Notes under the pieces: model-generated | Told to the model about the DNA's origin: nothing | Seen by the model: only the letters and a program-made list of their open reading frames with translations | Databases searched by the model: none | Program-made: the position numbers and the translations under genes | Assembly: GCA_025331435.1 (NCBI GenBank) | Contig: JAIWNI010000009.1 | Coordinates: 124,001 to 188,000 of the forward strand | Source of the DNA: Choanephora cucurbitarum | Lineage: Eukaryota > Mucoromycota > Mucoromycetes > Mucorales > Choanephoraceae | DNA: 64,000 nt | Direction of reading: 5' to 3' | Shown here: positions 1 to 12,596 of the stretch, piece after piece | Numbering within the stretch: the stretch's first letter is position 1 | Layout: each line of letters begins with the position of its first letter

Positions 1-738
1 CGCAATTCATTCGAGATTTTTTTCTTCAAGCTATAAGAAACGATGTCACGGGCAGTTTAACAGAGAAAGATTAAAAGACTGAATGTAAAAGGCTTTTCAT
101 AACAACCAGCCTTGTGTTTCATGAATGACTTTTGATTTGCGACTTTGACACAGTTATGCCTTCGAATCGCTCAGTCAAACTGTTTATTATCTTATATGAA
201 TCTAACTAGGGTACATCATCAGAATTTTTATGCGCAACTTCTTCTGTCTCTTTGCAATGGTTTCGCCGTTTTAACGCAGTACGGTAATTGATGCTTAAGT
301 CTATAATAACCTTGGCCACTAGTCTACACTCTTGAAGATTTTTAAGCATATGGTTTATAGACCTTTCTCTAGTGGAGTTGCTGTAATTGGCGTATGGCAT
401 CAAATTACTAGGTTTTGACTGTCTCCTAACCGGGAATCCTCCAGTAATTCCTTTAGCGTGTTTAGCACTCAAGTAAGCAAACTAACTAGCTAACGCTTCA
501 AGAAATATGTTCAGATCATCGATATGTGTTAGTACATACCTATATCGGATCATATGACTAGTCCTTTTGTTCATTAGAAAAAGATACTCATCGTACAATT
601 AGATTTTTATCAGGAAGAGAGGAGGGGAGGACAAACACAAGTAGCCAAAATTGGTTAGCTAGATCCACTAATTTTAATTTTAGAACTCATGGTGTTTATT
701 TTTGTTTTTCTGCTATTTGTTTTAAGAGAGCGCCAAAT
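1..738. other. Non-coding stretch at window start
   Basis: No reading frame here has a recognisable motif or usable splice pattern. The only open stretch (about 88 codons on the minus strand near 206-472) shows no family resemblance and has ordinary AT-rich intergenic composition. It probably holds the 3' flank of the RRM gene that ends at 739. Confidence 0.5.
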
Positions 739-2000
739 TCAATAGGTTTGGCTGTAATAGGTTTGATCAAATTGGTTCCAACCATGGAAATCTCCAGTAA
801 CATTTGAGCTAAAGGCAGGCGCTGGTGGTCTTGCTGTAATATGACAGTGTTCAATGTTTAAGAGCTGATCCATCGTCTGCTTTGGTGGCAACAAAATGGA
901 AGGAAATAAGCCAATCGAGTGGGTAAGACGATGATGGTTCTCTGCTTGTTCGATGTATTTTTCTTTGGCCCAATTCAGTCGGACTCGTCTTCCAGCTAGG
1001 GTGGTCCCGTCCAAAGCAAAGATGGCAGATGTAGCATTCGCATGGGTATCCAATTTGACGACAGCTCTTCTTTTATCGGGAACCATATAGATATCGGAGA
1101 CAGAGCCGTATTGTTGTAGATGAGGTACAATGTCCTGACTGACGCATTTCTTCGACAGGTTAGTTATACAGATGTATGTGTTGTGTAGTGGTGTCTGTGC
1201 GAACAATTCTTCATAAGACATGTTTGAAATTGAAATATCACTGTTAGACGATGGCCTTCTAGAGTGTGTTGAGGAAGTTGTTTGGCTTTCCGTTGGCCAA
1301 TGACAATAAATAGGGGAAGAAAGTATGTTTTTTCCATTCATGAGCTGAACAGCTTCTTCGGCATCCTCTTGACATAGGAAAGTAAGCAATGCCTTGCCAT
1401 GGCTTAATAGTTCAATATGGCTATCGATAGAACCGTTAGAAAATTGTTTGGGTTCTAGAACTTGTGACAAACATTGGGTTCAACGTACCACACATGGAAT
1501 TCTTGAAAGGCGTTTAGTAGAACATCGGTTGTGATATTGGTACTCAAGTTTGATACATATATATTTACAGGCTCATTCCATTTTACAGAGATTTTCTAAT
1601 TAAATAATAATATAAAAGAAAAAAATTTTTTTAGTGTGCAAAGTAGGACTATTAGCTCTAATTGCTTACCTGGCCACATAGATTTCGATCATCCAAAGCA
1701 TGTTTTACTTGTTCAGCTATTTGAGTATCACTAAATTTAACAATGCTAAAGCTTGTATTATTCTAGAAATAAGAACAAGAAATTAGATTAAAAGATGATA
1801 CCATGTAAACTTGGATAAGATAAGATGGTTTAATTTCATTGAACGATCTTAAAAAAAAATCGAGAAGCGTGAGAAATAGGTTAACTTACATGCTGTCTAA
1901 TGTAAACAGAGTGTGAGGCAGATAGCACATCAATAATGGACTGTAATGTGTCCTTAGTTACTCTTGGATCTAAATTATCAATCCTTAAGATAGCAGACAT
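739..2000 (-). CDS. Three-RRM RNA-binding protein (Nam8/TIA-1-like)
   Basis: Predicted 330-aa RNA-binding protein made almost wholly of RRM domains. Exons on the minus strand are 2000-1890, 1762-1670, 1595-1489 and 1420-739; all introns are GT-AG and the frame is kept. The last intron (1488-1421) has a TTCTAAC branch site; without it the frame breaks. RRM1 covers about residues 3-75 (starts AILRIDNLDP, ends KISVKW), RRM2 about 78-155 (NIYVSNLSTN, then GKALLTFL), and RRM3 about 195-275 (TYICITNLSKK, then RAVVKLDTHANA, GRRVRLNW). The RNP motifs are degenerate. Three tandem RRMs suggest a pre-mRNA splicing or mRNA-fate factor of the Nam8/TIA-1/Pub1 type, but the exact orthologue is not clear. 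The C-terminal tail is short and rich in aromatic, Asn and Gln residues. Confidence 0.85.
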
Positions 2001-3103
2001 GTTATATTTAAGTGGAATGAGGGCTTGTGAAAGTGAAAGAAGAAAGTATAGGAGAAAGAGGAACTCAGAGAATGTCTAGAAAAGCTTTTATACATAAATT
2101 GGTACGTCATTTGTTGTTGAGAATAAGCGTTGTGTGGGGAAGAGAAAACCCAAAAATGCTTATTTGATTGGCTAACAAAAGTATATGCACCAGTTTATTA
2201 ATCTGATCTGGTTACTCTGATGCTACACAGACACCGAACTAAACATGACAGTTACCGGGAAACACTTGAACTCAGTAATGGTTTTGTGTGCACCAGAAAG
2301 GCAGGTACAGTTGAGTTCGAAAGTTTGTTGCTATGCTTTTTTTTTTCTGTAAACACCTTATTGTCTATTTTTCTCTCTCACTCTTTTTTTCTCTCTCTTC
2401 CAAACAAGTGAACTTGGTGGAAAGCTTGAGCTTACTTTCCCATATTAGGCATACTCCCTCAGCTTACAGTAATGGATAATAATCTTGTATATATCAGTTG
2501 TTCAAAGTAGCGAGTTTAGAAAGTCCAGTTTTATCAATAAATTCCCTCCCCTAACTACTCCAATTCATAACAAGCCAAGAAATGTCACTTAATCTGTATT
2601 GAATAGCAGATTTTAGCTTCCTTTGTCTCTTGTACAATTTGAATAAGCAAGCCACTAGGATGCCTAATATCGCATAAAGTGCTTTCTTAACTAGGAACAT
2701 AGATCATACTAATCACAGCCGATCTAATTCTCTCTGTTTATATAGGTATACTTCTGAAGGTAAACAGTCTGTCTCTGTCTTTTCTTTTCTTCTTTTCACT
2801 CTTTTTTGATAAGCCGTTTACTGCTTAATTGAGATGAACAATCAAGAAAACCAAGCACTCATTCGAATCACATAGTTTTTTTTTTCGAAGAATTAACATT
2901 CTTAGGTAAGCCTTTTGATTGCGGTACACAAAAAGAGCACAGCATTTATTTATTTTCATAAGGTATAAAAATACGGAGATTTAGGAAAATTAGAAAACTT
3001 CCTTTATTTTCCGATTTGAAATATGTTTAAATAAGCGTAATTTAATTTGTTCTTCACTCTTATGTCTTTTTCCTTCTTCTTCTTTTTCCTTCTTTAACTA
3101 AAA
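2001..3103. other. Intergenic region between two divergent genes
   Basis: Upstream region shared by the minus-strand RRM gene and the plus-strand transcription factor gene. It has long pyrimidine tracts (about 2335-2400, 2760-2810 and 3060-3095), the last just before the transcription factor start as is common for fungal promoters. No convincing gene was seen. Confidence 0.45.
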
Positions 3104-4727
3104 ATGGACTATAATGGTTCTTTGATTGAAACAAGCACTCTGCCGTCCTTAATGTATGTTGATTATACTCAGCAACCTTCACAGCCACAGTTAAACCCTT
3201 CAAAAAAAAGACCTAACAAAATACACGTCTCAGCTGCATGCGTACAGTAACAAGTGGCATAAGCAAACACTTCCTGTTGTTTATACTTTATTTTATCTCT
3301 CTTTATAGGCAAATTGTAAAAAAGCTCATTTAGCCTGTGATGGTAATAGACACACTGTAAAGCTCTAAACAAGCTACTAATTCAAATACAAAACGATAGT
3401 ATCAAGGCCATGTAATCGTTGTGTAGCAACAGATAAAGCAGATACCTGCCATGATATCCAACACAAAAAGAGAGGTCGACCTAAAATGATGAGAGACGCA
3501 AACAACAACAAGATCAGACCATCTGCACCGATAGAGATCTCAAGAAACAGCCAAAAAGCCTTATCATCTAGTTCTCCTGATTTGTTTATTTTACCCTCTA
3601 ATGAAGTGATGACGGTAAAAGACAGACTCAACCGTTACCATTTGAAATAGACGCTAAATTCTTCTTTTTCTTTGTATGCAAAGATCCTTCTCTCTATGGA
3701 TTTATGCTGCGCTAGAATCTCTGATAGATCTCTTGAATACCTAGAGCTGTACCCTCAAGAATTTTCTCATAGGTCACTTTATGATTTCCTAGTGCCGGGA
3801 GAAAGTCAACAAACACTCTCCAAACTTCATCGTTATCTACTCGACAATGCAGTTCAGCACCAAAAGACAAAATTGCCTACAAACCTGATTCGTTCTTCAT
3901 ATGAAAAGTTCTTTTCTTACACACTTGAATCGCTGCTGAACATTGCCAATGGATCTCTGACAATTAAGCAGAAATTGAAATTCAAACATGGTAGTGATAA
4001 TAGTAGAACTGAAGAGATGAATTGTCGATTTTATCTCGGCGGTGGGTTTGGTGCTGATCTGATAGAAGCAAAGGACTTGGAACAACTATATATTGTTTGT
4101 ATAGCCTCGCCTATCAATCTAACGGGCACCTCTCATCCGTCATCTACTGCCCATATCAATGTTCCAATTGGTTCTCATTCGCTCAATTCAACATTAACCG
4201 CATCTAGTTCTGGAGATAGCCTATCGACCACTATACCACACACAATGAGCGATATGATTCATCTACCTCCTCTCATCATCAACAATGATTCAAGCCCAAC
4301 ATTGTCTTCTGCATCACCCACTGTAACTCATTTAGCTGTATCTGATGAGATGACAAAACAAGGAGTATCAAACGAAGAAAAGGATGAGAGCCAAGATGAA
4401 GAAAGCTCTACACAGCACCAAAGCAAATCCCCAACATCCAAACGTATCACCAATGATAGCAATACCATTCATTTACCACTCATCTCTTCAGCGCTAGTTT
4501 ATGAAAACAACAAAGGAAAATCTCTACTTGAGCGCTTCAAGTACAATACACAGCCCCAGTCACAACATTTTATACATCCTAATGAACTTTACTATATGAA
4601 GACAACATCCAGTAGACTCTCTTCTGAAGCCGTAGCCCGTACCACCTATCCCTATCTGTCTAAAGCATCAACAAACACAACTGGAAGTGGGCCACTGGCT
4701 AGCTATAATAGCAGTTTAAATAAATAA
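3104..4727 (+). CDS. Zn2Cys6 transcription factor with PAS-like domain
   Basis: Predicted 476-aa nuclear DNA-binding regulator. Proposed exons are 3104-3241, 3309-3342, 3400-3614 and 3684-4727. The binuclear zinc cluster is split over three exons: SAAC | ANCKKAHLACDV | SRPCNRC, then DTCHD, giving all six Cys in the expected order (C-x2-C, then C, C-x2-C, C), followed by a basic linker HKKRGRPK. The middle exon is only 34 nt and its donor is fixed because only that splice restores SRPC. After the cluster a PAS-like domain begins near LSMDLCCARISDRSLEYL and continues through HRSLYDFLVPGES. The C-terminal half is Ser/Thr-rich and looks disordered. The last intron is the least certain: an acceptor at 3650 would also keep frame. 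The cluster type resembles fungal AcuK/Ert1-like regulators. Target genes are unknown. Confidence 0.85.
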
Positions 4728-4874
4728 ATCATAAGATGCTGTTGATTTAATCTTTTGTAGCTAAAGTAAGCATTAAGTAATAGATGAAAACATCCCCGCA
4801 CTAAATAATTAAAACTCTCCAGTTTTACATAAAAATGCATTTTTCTTTCTTTTTCTTTATTATTCGATTATAAC

Positions 4875-5714
4875 ATGTCTAATCCTGTTGAGGAAGGAAA
4901 GAAGTTGGCTGCTTACCGTGCTGTAGATGAATATATTACGCCAGATTTAAAGGTTGTTGGTATCGGTTCTGGTTCTACTGTTGTCTATGTGGTTGAGCGT
5001 ATCCTGCAACGTCCCGAGTTGAAGGACATTGTCTATATTCCTACCTCTTTTCAATCAAAGATTTTAATTCTCGAAAATGGTCTTCGACTCGGCAGTATTG
5101 AGCAACATCCCGAGATTGATGTGACCATTGATGGTGCAGACGAAGTGGACGAAGAGCTGAATGCTATCAAGGGTGGAGGTGCTTGTCAGTTCCAAGAGAA
5201 GGTTGTTGCAGAAGCAGCCAAGAAATTTGTGATTGTTGCAGGTAAGGATATTATTGTCTTGAAAATATACGCGGTGATTTTGATGGCAAGAATCACAATA
5301 GATTTTAGAAAGAAATCTCAAAAGTTAGGCACTGGCTGGACAAAGGGTGTTCCAATTGAAGTGGTACCTATGACATACAAAAGTGTCATGAAACATATTG
5401 AGACCAAGTTATCTGTAAAGCCTGTTGAGTCTAAACTCCGTATGGTAAGTACATGCATTGAATGGCTTTCTCTGAGAACAAAAAAAAAACTTATGTTTAT
5501 TATACAGGCCATCAACAAGGCAGGTCCTGTAGTGACAGATAATGGCAACTTTGTGATTGATGTACACTTTGGTGTTATTGAAAATCCTTATGAGCTATTG
5601 AAGGAACTCAAGTTGCTTACTGGTGTTTATGAAGTTGGTTTGTTCTGTAATATGGCAGATAAAGCCTACTTTGGTGAAGAAAATGGCTCGGTTGATATCT
5701 GGTTCAAACAATAA
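4875..5714 (+). CDS. RKI1: Ribose-5-phosphate isomerase A
   Basis: Interconverts ribose-5-phosphate and ribulose-5-phosphate in the cytosolic non-oxidative pentose phosphate pathway. Exons 4875-5241, 5302-5444 and 5508-5714 give 238 aa, the usual RpiA size. The phosphate-binding GIGSGSTVVYVVE is near residue 35. DGADEVDEELN and KGGGAC carry the conserved active-site Asp and Lys residues, and EKVVAEAAKKFVIVAD follows. Splicing restores VIVADFRKKS and KLRMAINKAGP, as expected for the family. Both introns (60 and 63 nt) are multiples of three without stop codons, so unspliced RNA stays open: a naive reading gives a false 279-aa protein. The start ATG follows a pyrimidine-rich leader. Confidence 0.95.
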   Translation: MSNPVEEGKKLAAYRAVDEYITPDLKVVGIGSGSTVVYVVERILQRPELKDIVYIPTSFQSKILILENGLRLGSIEQHPEIDVTIDGADEVDEELNAIKGGGACQFQEKVVAEAAKKFVIVAGKDIIVLKIYAVILMARITIDFRKKSQKLGTGWTKGVPIEVVPMTYKSVMKHIETKLSVKPVESKLRMVSTCIEWLSLRTKKKLMFIIQAINKAGPVVTDNGNFVIDVHFGVIENPYELLKELKLLTGVYEVGLFCNMADKAYFGEENGSVDIWFKQ

Positions 5715-6155
5715 TAATAAAAAAATATCGAGCAAGAATTTTTTTTTACAATTTAGGAAAGGGAAATCTATATTTTTTTTCTCGAGCATTTTTCAAAAAA
5801 AAAAAAAAAAGCGCGTCTGGTCTGATTAAAAAAAAACTATAAATTTTTTTTTCTAAAAAAAATAAAAATAAAAAAAAAGGGAGCCAAGTTAACCAGGTAA
5901 CACGTGTAAGCGTGTCGCTTTTTTTTTTTGTAATTTTTCGACATTTTTTTTTAGGGCCTTGATGTTTATTAAAAAGAAAAAATGGATATAAAAAAAACTT
6001 GATGACTGTACAAATATGACAAATATATCCCGTTATTGCTTTTTTGTTGTTGTTGTGATACAATAAAGAGAATGATTTAAATAGTGAATTGTTTGCGTAA
6101 AAGGGGGGGTAATAGTAAGCTTAAAGGAGCACATACTGTATTACACAAGAGAAAT
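5715..6155. other. Intergenic region between convergent RKI1 and histone H1 genes
   Basis: Extremely A/T-rich 3' flank with many poly-A and poly-T runs (for example 5784-5810 and 5828-5878), expected to hold the polyadenylation signals of both convergent genes. Open frames here are low-complexity artefacts. Confidence 0.5.
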
Positions 6156-7149
6156 TTAAGCCTTGGTAGAGGCCTTCTTGGTAGCAGCAGCCTTCTTGGG
6201 GGCAGCCTTCTTAGCAGGAGCGGCCTTCTTGGCGGGGGCAGCCTTCTTAGCAGGGGCAGCCTTCTTCTTGGGAGCCTTGACACCAGCCTTTTCGGTGGTG
6301 GAAGCCTTCTTGGCAGCAGCCTTCTTAGCAGGAGCGGCCTTCTTAGCAGGGGCAGCCTTCTTAGCGGGAGCGGCCTTCTTAACAGGGGCAGCCTTCTTGG
6401 CGGGGACAGCCTTCTTAACAGGGGCAGCAGTTTCGGTGGCAGTGGCCTTCTTAGCAGGGGCAGCCTTTTTGGGGGCAGCAGCCTTCTTGGCGGGGGCAGC
6501 CTTCTTAGCAGCAGGCTTGGAAGCAGCCTTAGTGGTAGTGGCCTTCTTGACAACCTTCTTGGCAGCAGCCTTCTTAGCAGCAGGCTTCTTTTCGGTCTTT
6601 TCAACCTTGTTCAACTTAACAGTACCAGAGAGACCTGAAAAGAACAATGTGTAAATAGATCAAATTTCCAATATTTTTAATCTCTTTCCCTCCTTTTTTT
6701 TTCTCACTGTTTTTTATCAACTTGATTTGTATTGCCCTTATCAATCATAGAATGAAAATGATAATTTACCTTTAGGAAGAGAGAAGACATCTTTAGCATG
6801 ACCGCGCTTGATGGCAGCAGCAATTTGAGAGTCAAAGTGAGAACCAGGAGAAACCTTGTAGTTGGCCAAGATGTACTTCTTAATGGCAGGTCTGGAAGAA
6901 CCCTTTCTTTCCTTCAAGGCAGCAATGGCATCTATACAGTACTGTCAGCCATCACATCAACACTAGTCTGATATTTTTATTACCTGTAATCATAGCTTCG
7001 TACTACAAGAACAGTACCCCCAAAAAAAGAAAGTGTTGAGTTAATGACTGATATCAAATTATGATTCGTATTCATATGTATCTTACGGTGGGGTGATCGG
7101 CTTTCTTGGTGGAAGCGGCCTTCTTGGAGGTAGCAGTAGCAGCAGTCAT
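6156..7149 (-). CDS. Linker histone H1
   Basis: Predicted 240-aa chromatin protein that binds linker DNA at the nucleosome entry/exit site. Minus-strand exons are 7149-7087, 7002-6984 (only 19 nt), 6931-6770 and 6634-6156. The globular H15 domain is about residues 18-95: HPTYEAMITDAIAALKERKG, then SRPAIKKYILANYK, HFDSQIAAAIKRG, and GLSGTVKLNK at its end. The rest (about 145 residues) is a basic tail of repeated AAPAKKAAPAKK-type units ending ATKKASTKA. This repeat makes the region strongly periodic and opens spurious Leu-rich frames in the other readings. The gene converges on RKI1 and has a TATA-like box about 89 bp upstream. Confidence 0.95.
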
Positions 7150-7237
7150 TTTTAGATAGAGACAAAAAAGTGGTGATGAGAAAAAGGTAAGAGAAAAAAG
7201 AAAAGGGAGGCAAACCGCGTAGAGAAAATTATAGCCA

Positions 7238-7244
7238 TTTTATA
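7238..7244 (-). promoter_or_regulatory. TATA-like box of histone H1 gene
   Basis: On the minus strand the sequence reads GGTATAAAATGG, about 89 bp upstream of the histone H1 start codon, which suits a highly expressed histone gene. Inferred from sequence and position only. Confidence 0.5.
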
Positions 7245-10200
7245 CCGAAAAAATTGATTTGGTCGTTCGGTGTTTAAATAAAAGTTATGGGCCAATCATT
7301 TAGATCGCTTGAATTTTTTTTATAGCTGATTTTTTAAAAAAAAAATTATTGAACTCAAAAAAAAAGGAACGCGTCCGTATTCAGCAGAAAAAAATATATA
7401 TATAATTTTTTTTTGAAAAAAAAAAAAGAGAGAGGGAAAAAATTAGAAAAAAAAAAAGAGGGACATGAACCAAATCTGCTCTTTGCTTCTCTAGTTCTGC
7501 TACAGTTGCCTTAGAAAAAAGAAGACGAGATCAATCGTTTATTGATGCAATTCTTTTGATCTGTTTTGCCCCACTTATTTTCTTTGAATTGTGTTTATTT
7601 CAAATGCTTCTGGTTACTATGTCCCTAGATAGCTTTACGGTTGCTATGACTACAGTTGTCATTTTGTAGTTTACCCTATAATATACACTGACTTAAACAC
7701 TACCTTGCTCTACTCTGTACCATTCTCCATTGACTGTATAGCACGATATTTTAGCTATATTTTGTTGTCTAAGAAAGGGAATTCTTTACAATTAATTGAT
7801 TCGTTTCGTTGTTTAAGAAGGGATCCGAATGCTTGTAGCTTGATATCAATGCACTCGGACTATGTCTGTCTATCAGACATAAGATAGAGCTATACTGTTG
7901 GAATCAAGAAAGAAAAGGAGAGGGAGGAGGAGGAGGGGGCTACCTGTTAACTGATTCAACCCTTGCAAACTAGATGGAAGGAAGAAAAAAAAACAAGGTG
8001 ACAATTGAGCGAAAAAGGACAGGGAACACTCACCCATTTATAGCTTCATTAACAACACTACTTTGCTTCTGATGACCATAGGCTTCAGGCATGTCAATTG
8101 ACAGAGCAACTATCTAGTTCCAAGCATTCTTTTCATACTTTTAACTTTTTTTTATAGACAATTCAGACGAAATGAATTCCGTGTTACAATAGTTTCGGAA
8201 AAAGTTACAAAAAAAACGTGCTTTTTTACTGTACGGTTTTCGTTTGTTGAGTGATACATGTCAGACTTAGATTAAACTTCTTGTTTTCTTTTGAAAACAG
8301 CATGAGAAATATCTCCGAGGGCAGCCGTATACTTTGCTATGATTTAAGCAATCTTGCAGTTGAGCACATACTCTTGTTTAATAGTCTGTCAATACCATTA
8401 CAAGTTGCATATCATCTTTGATGCATGCATCTGATTTGCAACTTTAGCTCATTGAAACAGCTCTGTTACTTCTCATGGCAGTTAGTATTATCAGCCTCAG
8501 TTACAAGTTCTTTTTGAATTTCTTGTTCCTATGATAATCGTATACTAATCAAAGAAGGTATAGCAGTGCCTTTCTTACTGTTAACTACTGTCCGAACAAG
8601 CAAGGATGTTATATACAAGTCTGCAAATACGGTACCCTCAAAAAGTATTGGTGCACTACCAACTTTTTCTTTTCGTAAAATAAAAGCAAACAAACTGTGT
8701 AGTCAAGAATATTTACTATGCATATTACAAGAATGATTTCGAAGAAGGCTCTATGATAAGGATATTAGAAGCAGTTGAATCTACTTCGATTAGCAGCTTA
8801 GTTGTAGATTGTTGTTAAAACTTTAGCCTTCAAAGGAGTGTTACTGGTATCTGTTGCGATTGTTGTCATCGGCCTTTCCTTTGAATGACAATTGTTGTCC
8901 ATTGCTTCTACCACACTTGACTGTGTCTTGCCATTTATATGTCATCGACATCTTTGTAAATGCAGAACCTCAAGATCACCTTTTAGCTTTAGTTTATTAG
9001 CATTCAACATCTAATTCAGGCATCTATTGATCTACTACATAGTACTTACCAACAATCATTCGGGGGTTTTCTTTCTGCAACTGTTTGAAGATTATCTGTT
9101 CGACTGTTGATAAAAGACATATTGTTGATTCTTCTAAATACCGTTTTGCTGTTCTCATTGTCGTCAAACAAAGAAAGAAAGAAATGGCTGTAGAGAACGA
9201 GTACACAACTCATATGCTGACTTTCTAAAAATGTATAAGGAGTGTTGAACCATTCCCATTCAATCCTCCTAAACGCTAAAGGAAGGGAAGGGAGGTATGG
9301 GCTGTGTTAGCCTTTTTACCTTATACTTTGGAGTAAGCGAGTGGAGCATGCAGCAGATCTTGCCCTTTGAAGCAAGTATTATTTTGCTTTACGAAAGTTC
9401 TTTTTGGACTATGATTCTTTTTTACAGCAACAAACAAACCTTATTGCAAGCACTTTCTCTGGCTAATGAAGTATCTGATAAACCAAGAAACTGTTAAAGA
9501 CCAAACTAAAACTTGAGCAAATGGGCACTGCTACAATGCTTGTAGCCTCAGTAGTTTGATCAATATGACCAGCTTTGTACGCTGATCTCTTTCTTTTTAC
9601 AAAAAAAAAATGAAGTTGTCATGGTGAGCAACTGTTCTAATACATCAAAAATAGCCATTAGAGAGGTTATTTTTACTGTTTCTGATAACAACACTGATAT
9701 TGACATTGACGCTGCTATTAATGGTATGAACAAGGTTTGCCATAGTTCGTATGAAAACATAAACCATAAATCTATAAAAATGTTTTTCTCTATTATTGCT
9801 CTTACTTGATTCAGTTGATGGTGTAAATCAGATTGATTTGCTGTTAGAAATAAGTATTATGAAACCTTACAGAAATCACAATTCAAGACAAACAGGGATG
9901 TGCATGCTACGAAGTATGAGAAAAGCGACTCATGCAGTAATTTAGCGAAGATTACATATCAACAAAATTAATGTGTTGCAGTAGCCAAGTTATATAGAAA
10001 CTGTACCTATATGCGTTTTATTCCCTGATTAAATAATTTCATAATCAAGTTGTTTCTCTTTCTCAACACCTTCAATAATAAAACGAATCAAGCCCTTTTG
10101 TTTTAGCTTGAACTGGTCTATCTGAAGTAATAATTATGGAGTGTTTTAATCTTGGGAAGCAACATTCCTGTATGTCTGAAATACATAACAGATGTATTTA

Positions 10201-12596
10201 CAATTATTTTTTTTGCATTTTGTAGCTTTGCAAGCAGCAATTCTGAATTCATGTTGCTTCCTAATTTGTAAGTATGCAAACATTTTGTATATAATATAAC
10301 TTTTCTAACAGCCTACATCAATGCATAATGCAAAGGTTGTCAACAATAAGAACAGTAGATAATATAGATGTCAGCTTAATCTTAAAGAAAAAAGCCACTC
10401 CAGATGATGTTAGGAAGAAGTTGCTTTTTGTCAGATACCTTAAATAGATTGTACATATTATCAGCATCGATCTATGCCAACGTACTGACACTAGCATCAT
10501 TTGGTGACAATTCTGTCAGCGATCAGCATATGTATTTGCAAATGCTAGAAAAACCACAACTACCAGTGGTCTGGTACAAGCTCAGGATGCATACCACACC
10601 TCTCGTCCAAACATTTTTATTACCAGTAAGTTGGAACCTGAACTTTGCTGACAATCTTTATGTGTATCACTAACATTACAAAGACAGGCATATACCATCC
10701 TTTTGGTGTCAATAGATCGCTTTTACCTCATAGTTTCATTTTTGCTCCGGCAGCTATCCATTTAACTTTGGTCAATGACTATCATGATAGATGCACTGTC
10801 TGCATCTCTGACAATCTCTGTGTCAACTAGCTATAGATTACAGCTGAATGTAGTTCGAAAAGCAATCTGTTTTAAAGTATTATATACCAAAAGGTGTGGT
10901 AATCAAACAAATCGTGTCGTTGGTCAACATCTTTCTTTAATCCTGTTAGCAACCTGAACAAGGTACAAAAAACAAGATTCACTTTGATAAACCTTTTAAG
11001 ATCAGATGGGATTTCTCTCGATTCAATAATCTATAGGTGACCAGTTGGCAATTACCAGAATATAAGCAACATAGATCTTAACGAAATGTGTTTGAAGATA
11101 TTAAAAGCTAGATGCCGATATCCAAAATAACAATTGTTATACAATACAACTATTGCATGTGCTCTCTTTTACACGATATGAATCAGCTCTTTGATCTTCT
11201 GCAGTGAAGCCAGTGTCTAAAGTCGTTTTAATATCTACTAAGCAGAAAGCCAGTAGCGGAAAAAATGAGCAATAGTATAGCATATGACTGCTATATATAC
11301 AGTAAGAGAGGGCAAAAAAGTATGTAAAAGGTTAGTGAAGTTGTTCTATTTTTTTCTGTGACCAAAGATAATAGTTGTAGGAATTTATTATGTTTAAAAA
11401 AGGACTCCTCCTATTGCTCTTAAAACTGGTATGTTTGGCAAAGATCTCATGTAACTCAAAGTAATCACTATGGCATTAAAGGTATATTCTGACAAGCATA
11501 AAGAAGGAAGTGGCTGTTTAGCTGTAATGGCAATTAATGAATGTCTCGCTTCGCAGATATTTACCGAATACTTAGAATGCAACTTGAATTGGCATATGAT
11601 AAGGAAAGGAAAGTTACCGGTGATTTCAAAAAACAATCTCTGTTTCTTCTCATCCACCCCTGGACTCACAGGTGCTCTTTAGAAGTCAAGGATTACTATA
11701 AGTAGAGGCAAGTAGAATTCTTGGCTCTGCTTTTTGTAGTTAGTACACTGCCTCTGGGATGTTTTTAAAACAGATTTAGAATACGCAATGGAAGATATAA
11801 TGTAAAAGATTCAAATAGGCTTCAGAAAAGATATCAATACAAAAAGAGGGCATGCATGAAAAAAAAAGATGTAGACAGATAGTACTTGAAACATGTATAT
11901 TCTTCTGGAATACTAGACACAACTAAAGAACCTCTCACAAAGCCGCAAGCTCCAACAGATCTATGATAAGTGCTAGTATAGTTTGCTCTTTCTTATTGAA
12001 TTTTTAGCCGACTCGGCGTTATCTCATTTAATACATTTGAAAGATTCAACAAAAGAAGAAGTAAAATTTCATCAACAATGACACTACTCTGTTGATAATG
12101 AGAGAACTAATGACATGCATATGATTGTTATACACAATTACCTCACAGTTCTTTTGTATTCGTCAAAACTCTTAGGATAAAAGGTACGCCGTAAAAGAAG
12201 TAGAGCAGAAATGTCAGGGCACATCTTCTTAACCACAAAATATAGCTTAACTCTGCTAGCTGTAAATAGAGGTTTTGATTTTTGGTAGTACTGATAGTAA
12301 TATAAAGTTGTAATGTTTGCTTTTCAAAATTCATAAATAAGACAAACAACGAATATACGCCTGTAAGTAGTTTAGTCCAAATTTAAGATAGAGTTAAGTC
12401 ATGTTCCAAAATGACATATTGTTAAAAATAAAAATAAAGTATTGATCTGTATTTATAAATAAACATTTGTTGAGACAACAATAAATAATATGAAATGGAT
12501 ATGTTACAATGTAGGAGAAAGGGGGGAGATAGGTATAAAGAGGAATGGGTTGCACTAGAAAAATAATATACGTAATAGTGATGAAAGTCAGATAGC
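7245..12596. other. Gene-poor region of about 5.3 kb
   Basis: No gene with recognisable protein motifs was found. Homopolymer runs mark 7320-7460. Short open frames (for example 70 codons from ATG at 11470, and about 90 codons around 10404-10673) have no family signature and no clear splice partners. They may be remnants of decayed insertions, but I cannot name a family. Confidence 0.5.

Noticed and set aside
1421..1488. Frameshift or pseudogene in the RRM protein
   Set aside because: A 68-nt GT-AG intron with a TTCTAAC branch site restores both frame and RRM2, so no lesion is needed.
3377..3631. Minus-strand 84-codon frame with hydrophobic residues
   Set aside because: It is the antisense of the exon that carries the Zn2Cys6 cluster and KKRGRPK linker of the transcription factor.
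6077..6654. Long Leu/Arg-rich and Gly/Ala-rich frames opposite and beside the histone H1 tail
   Set aside because: They are by-products of the repeated Lys/Ala codons; only the minus-strand frame joins the H15 domain exons in phase.
11394..11682. Overlapping 70- and 91-codon frames in the 7-12 kb desert
   Set aside because: No motif, no splice partners and no promoter-like context; probably chance.
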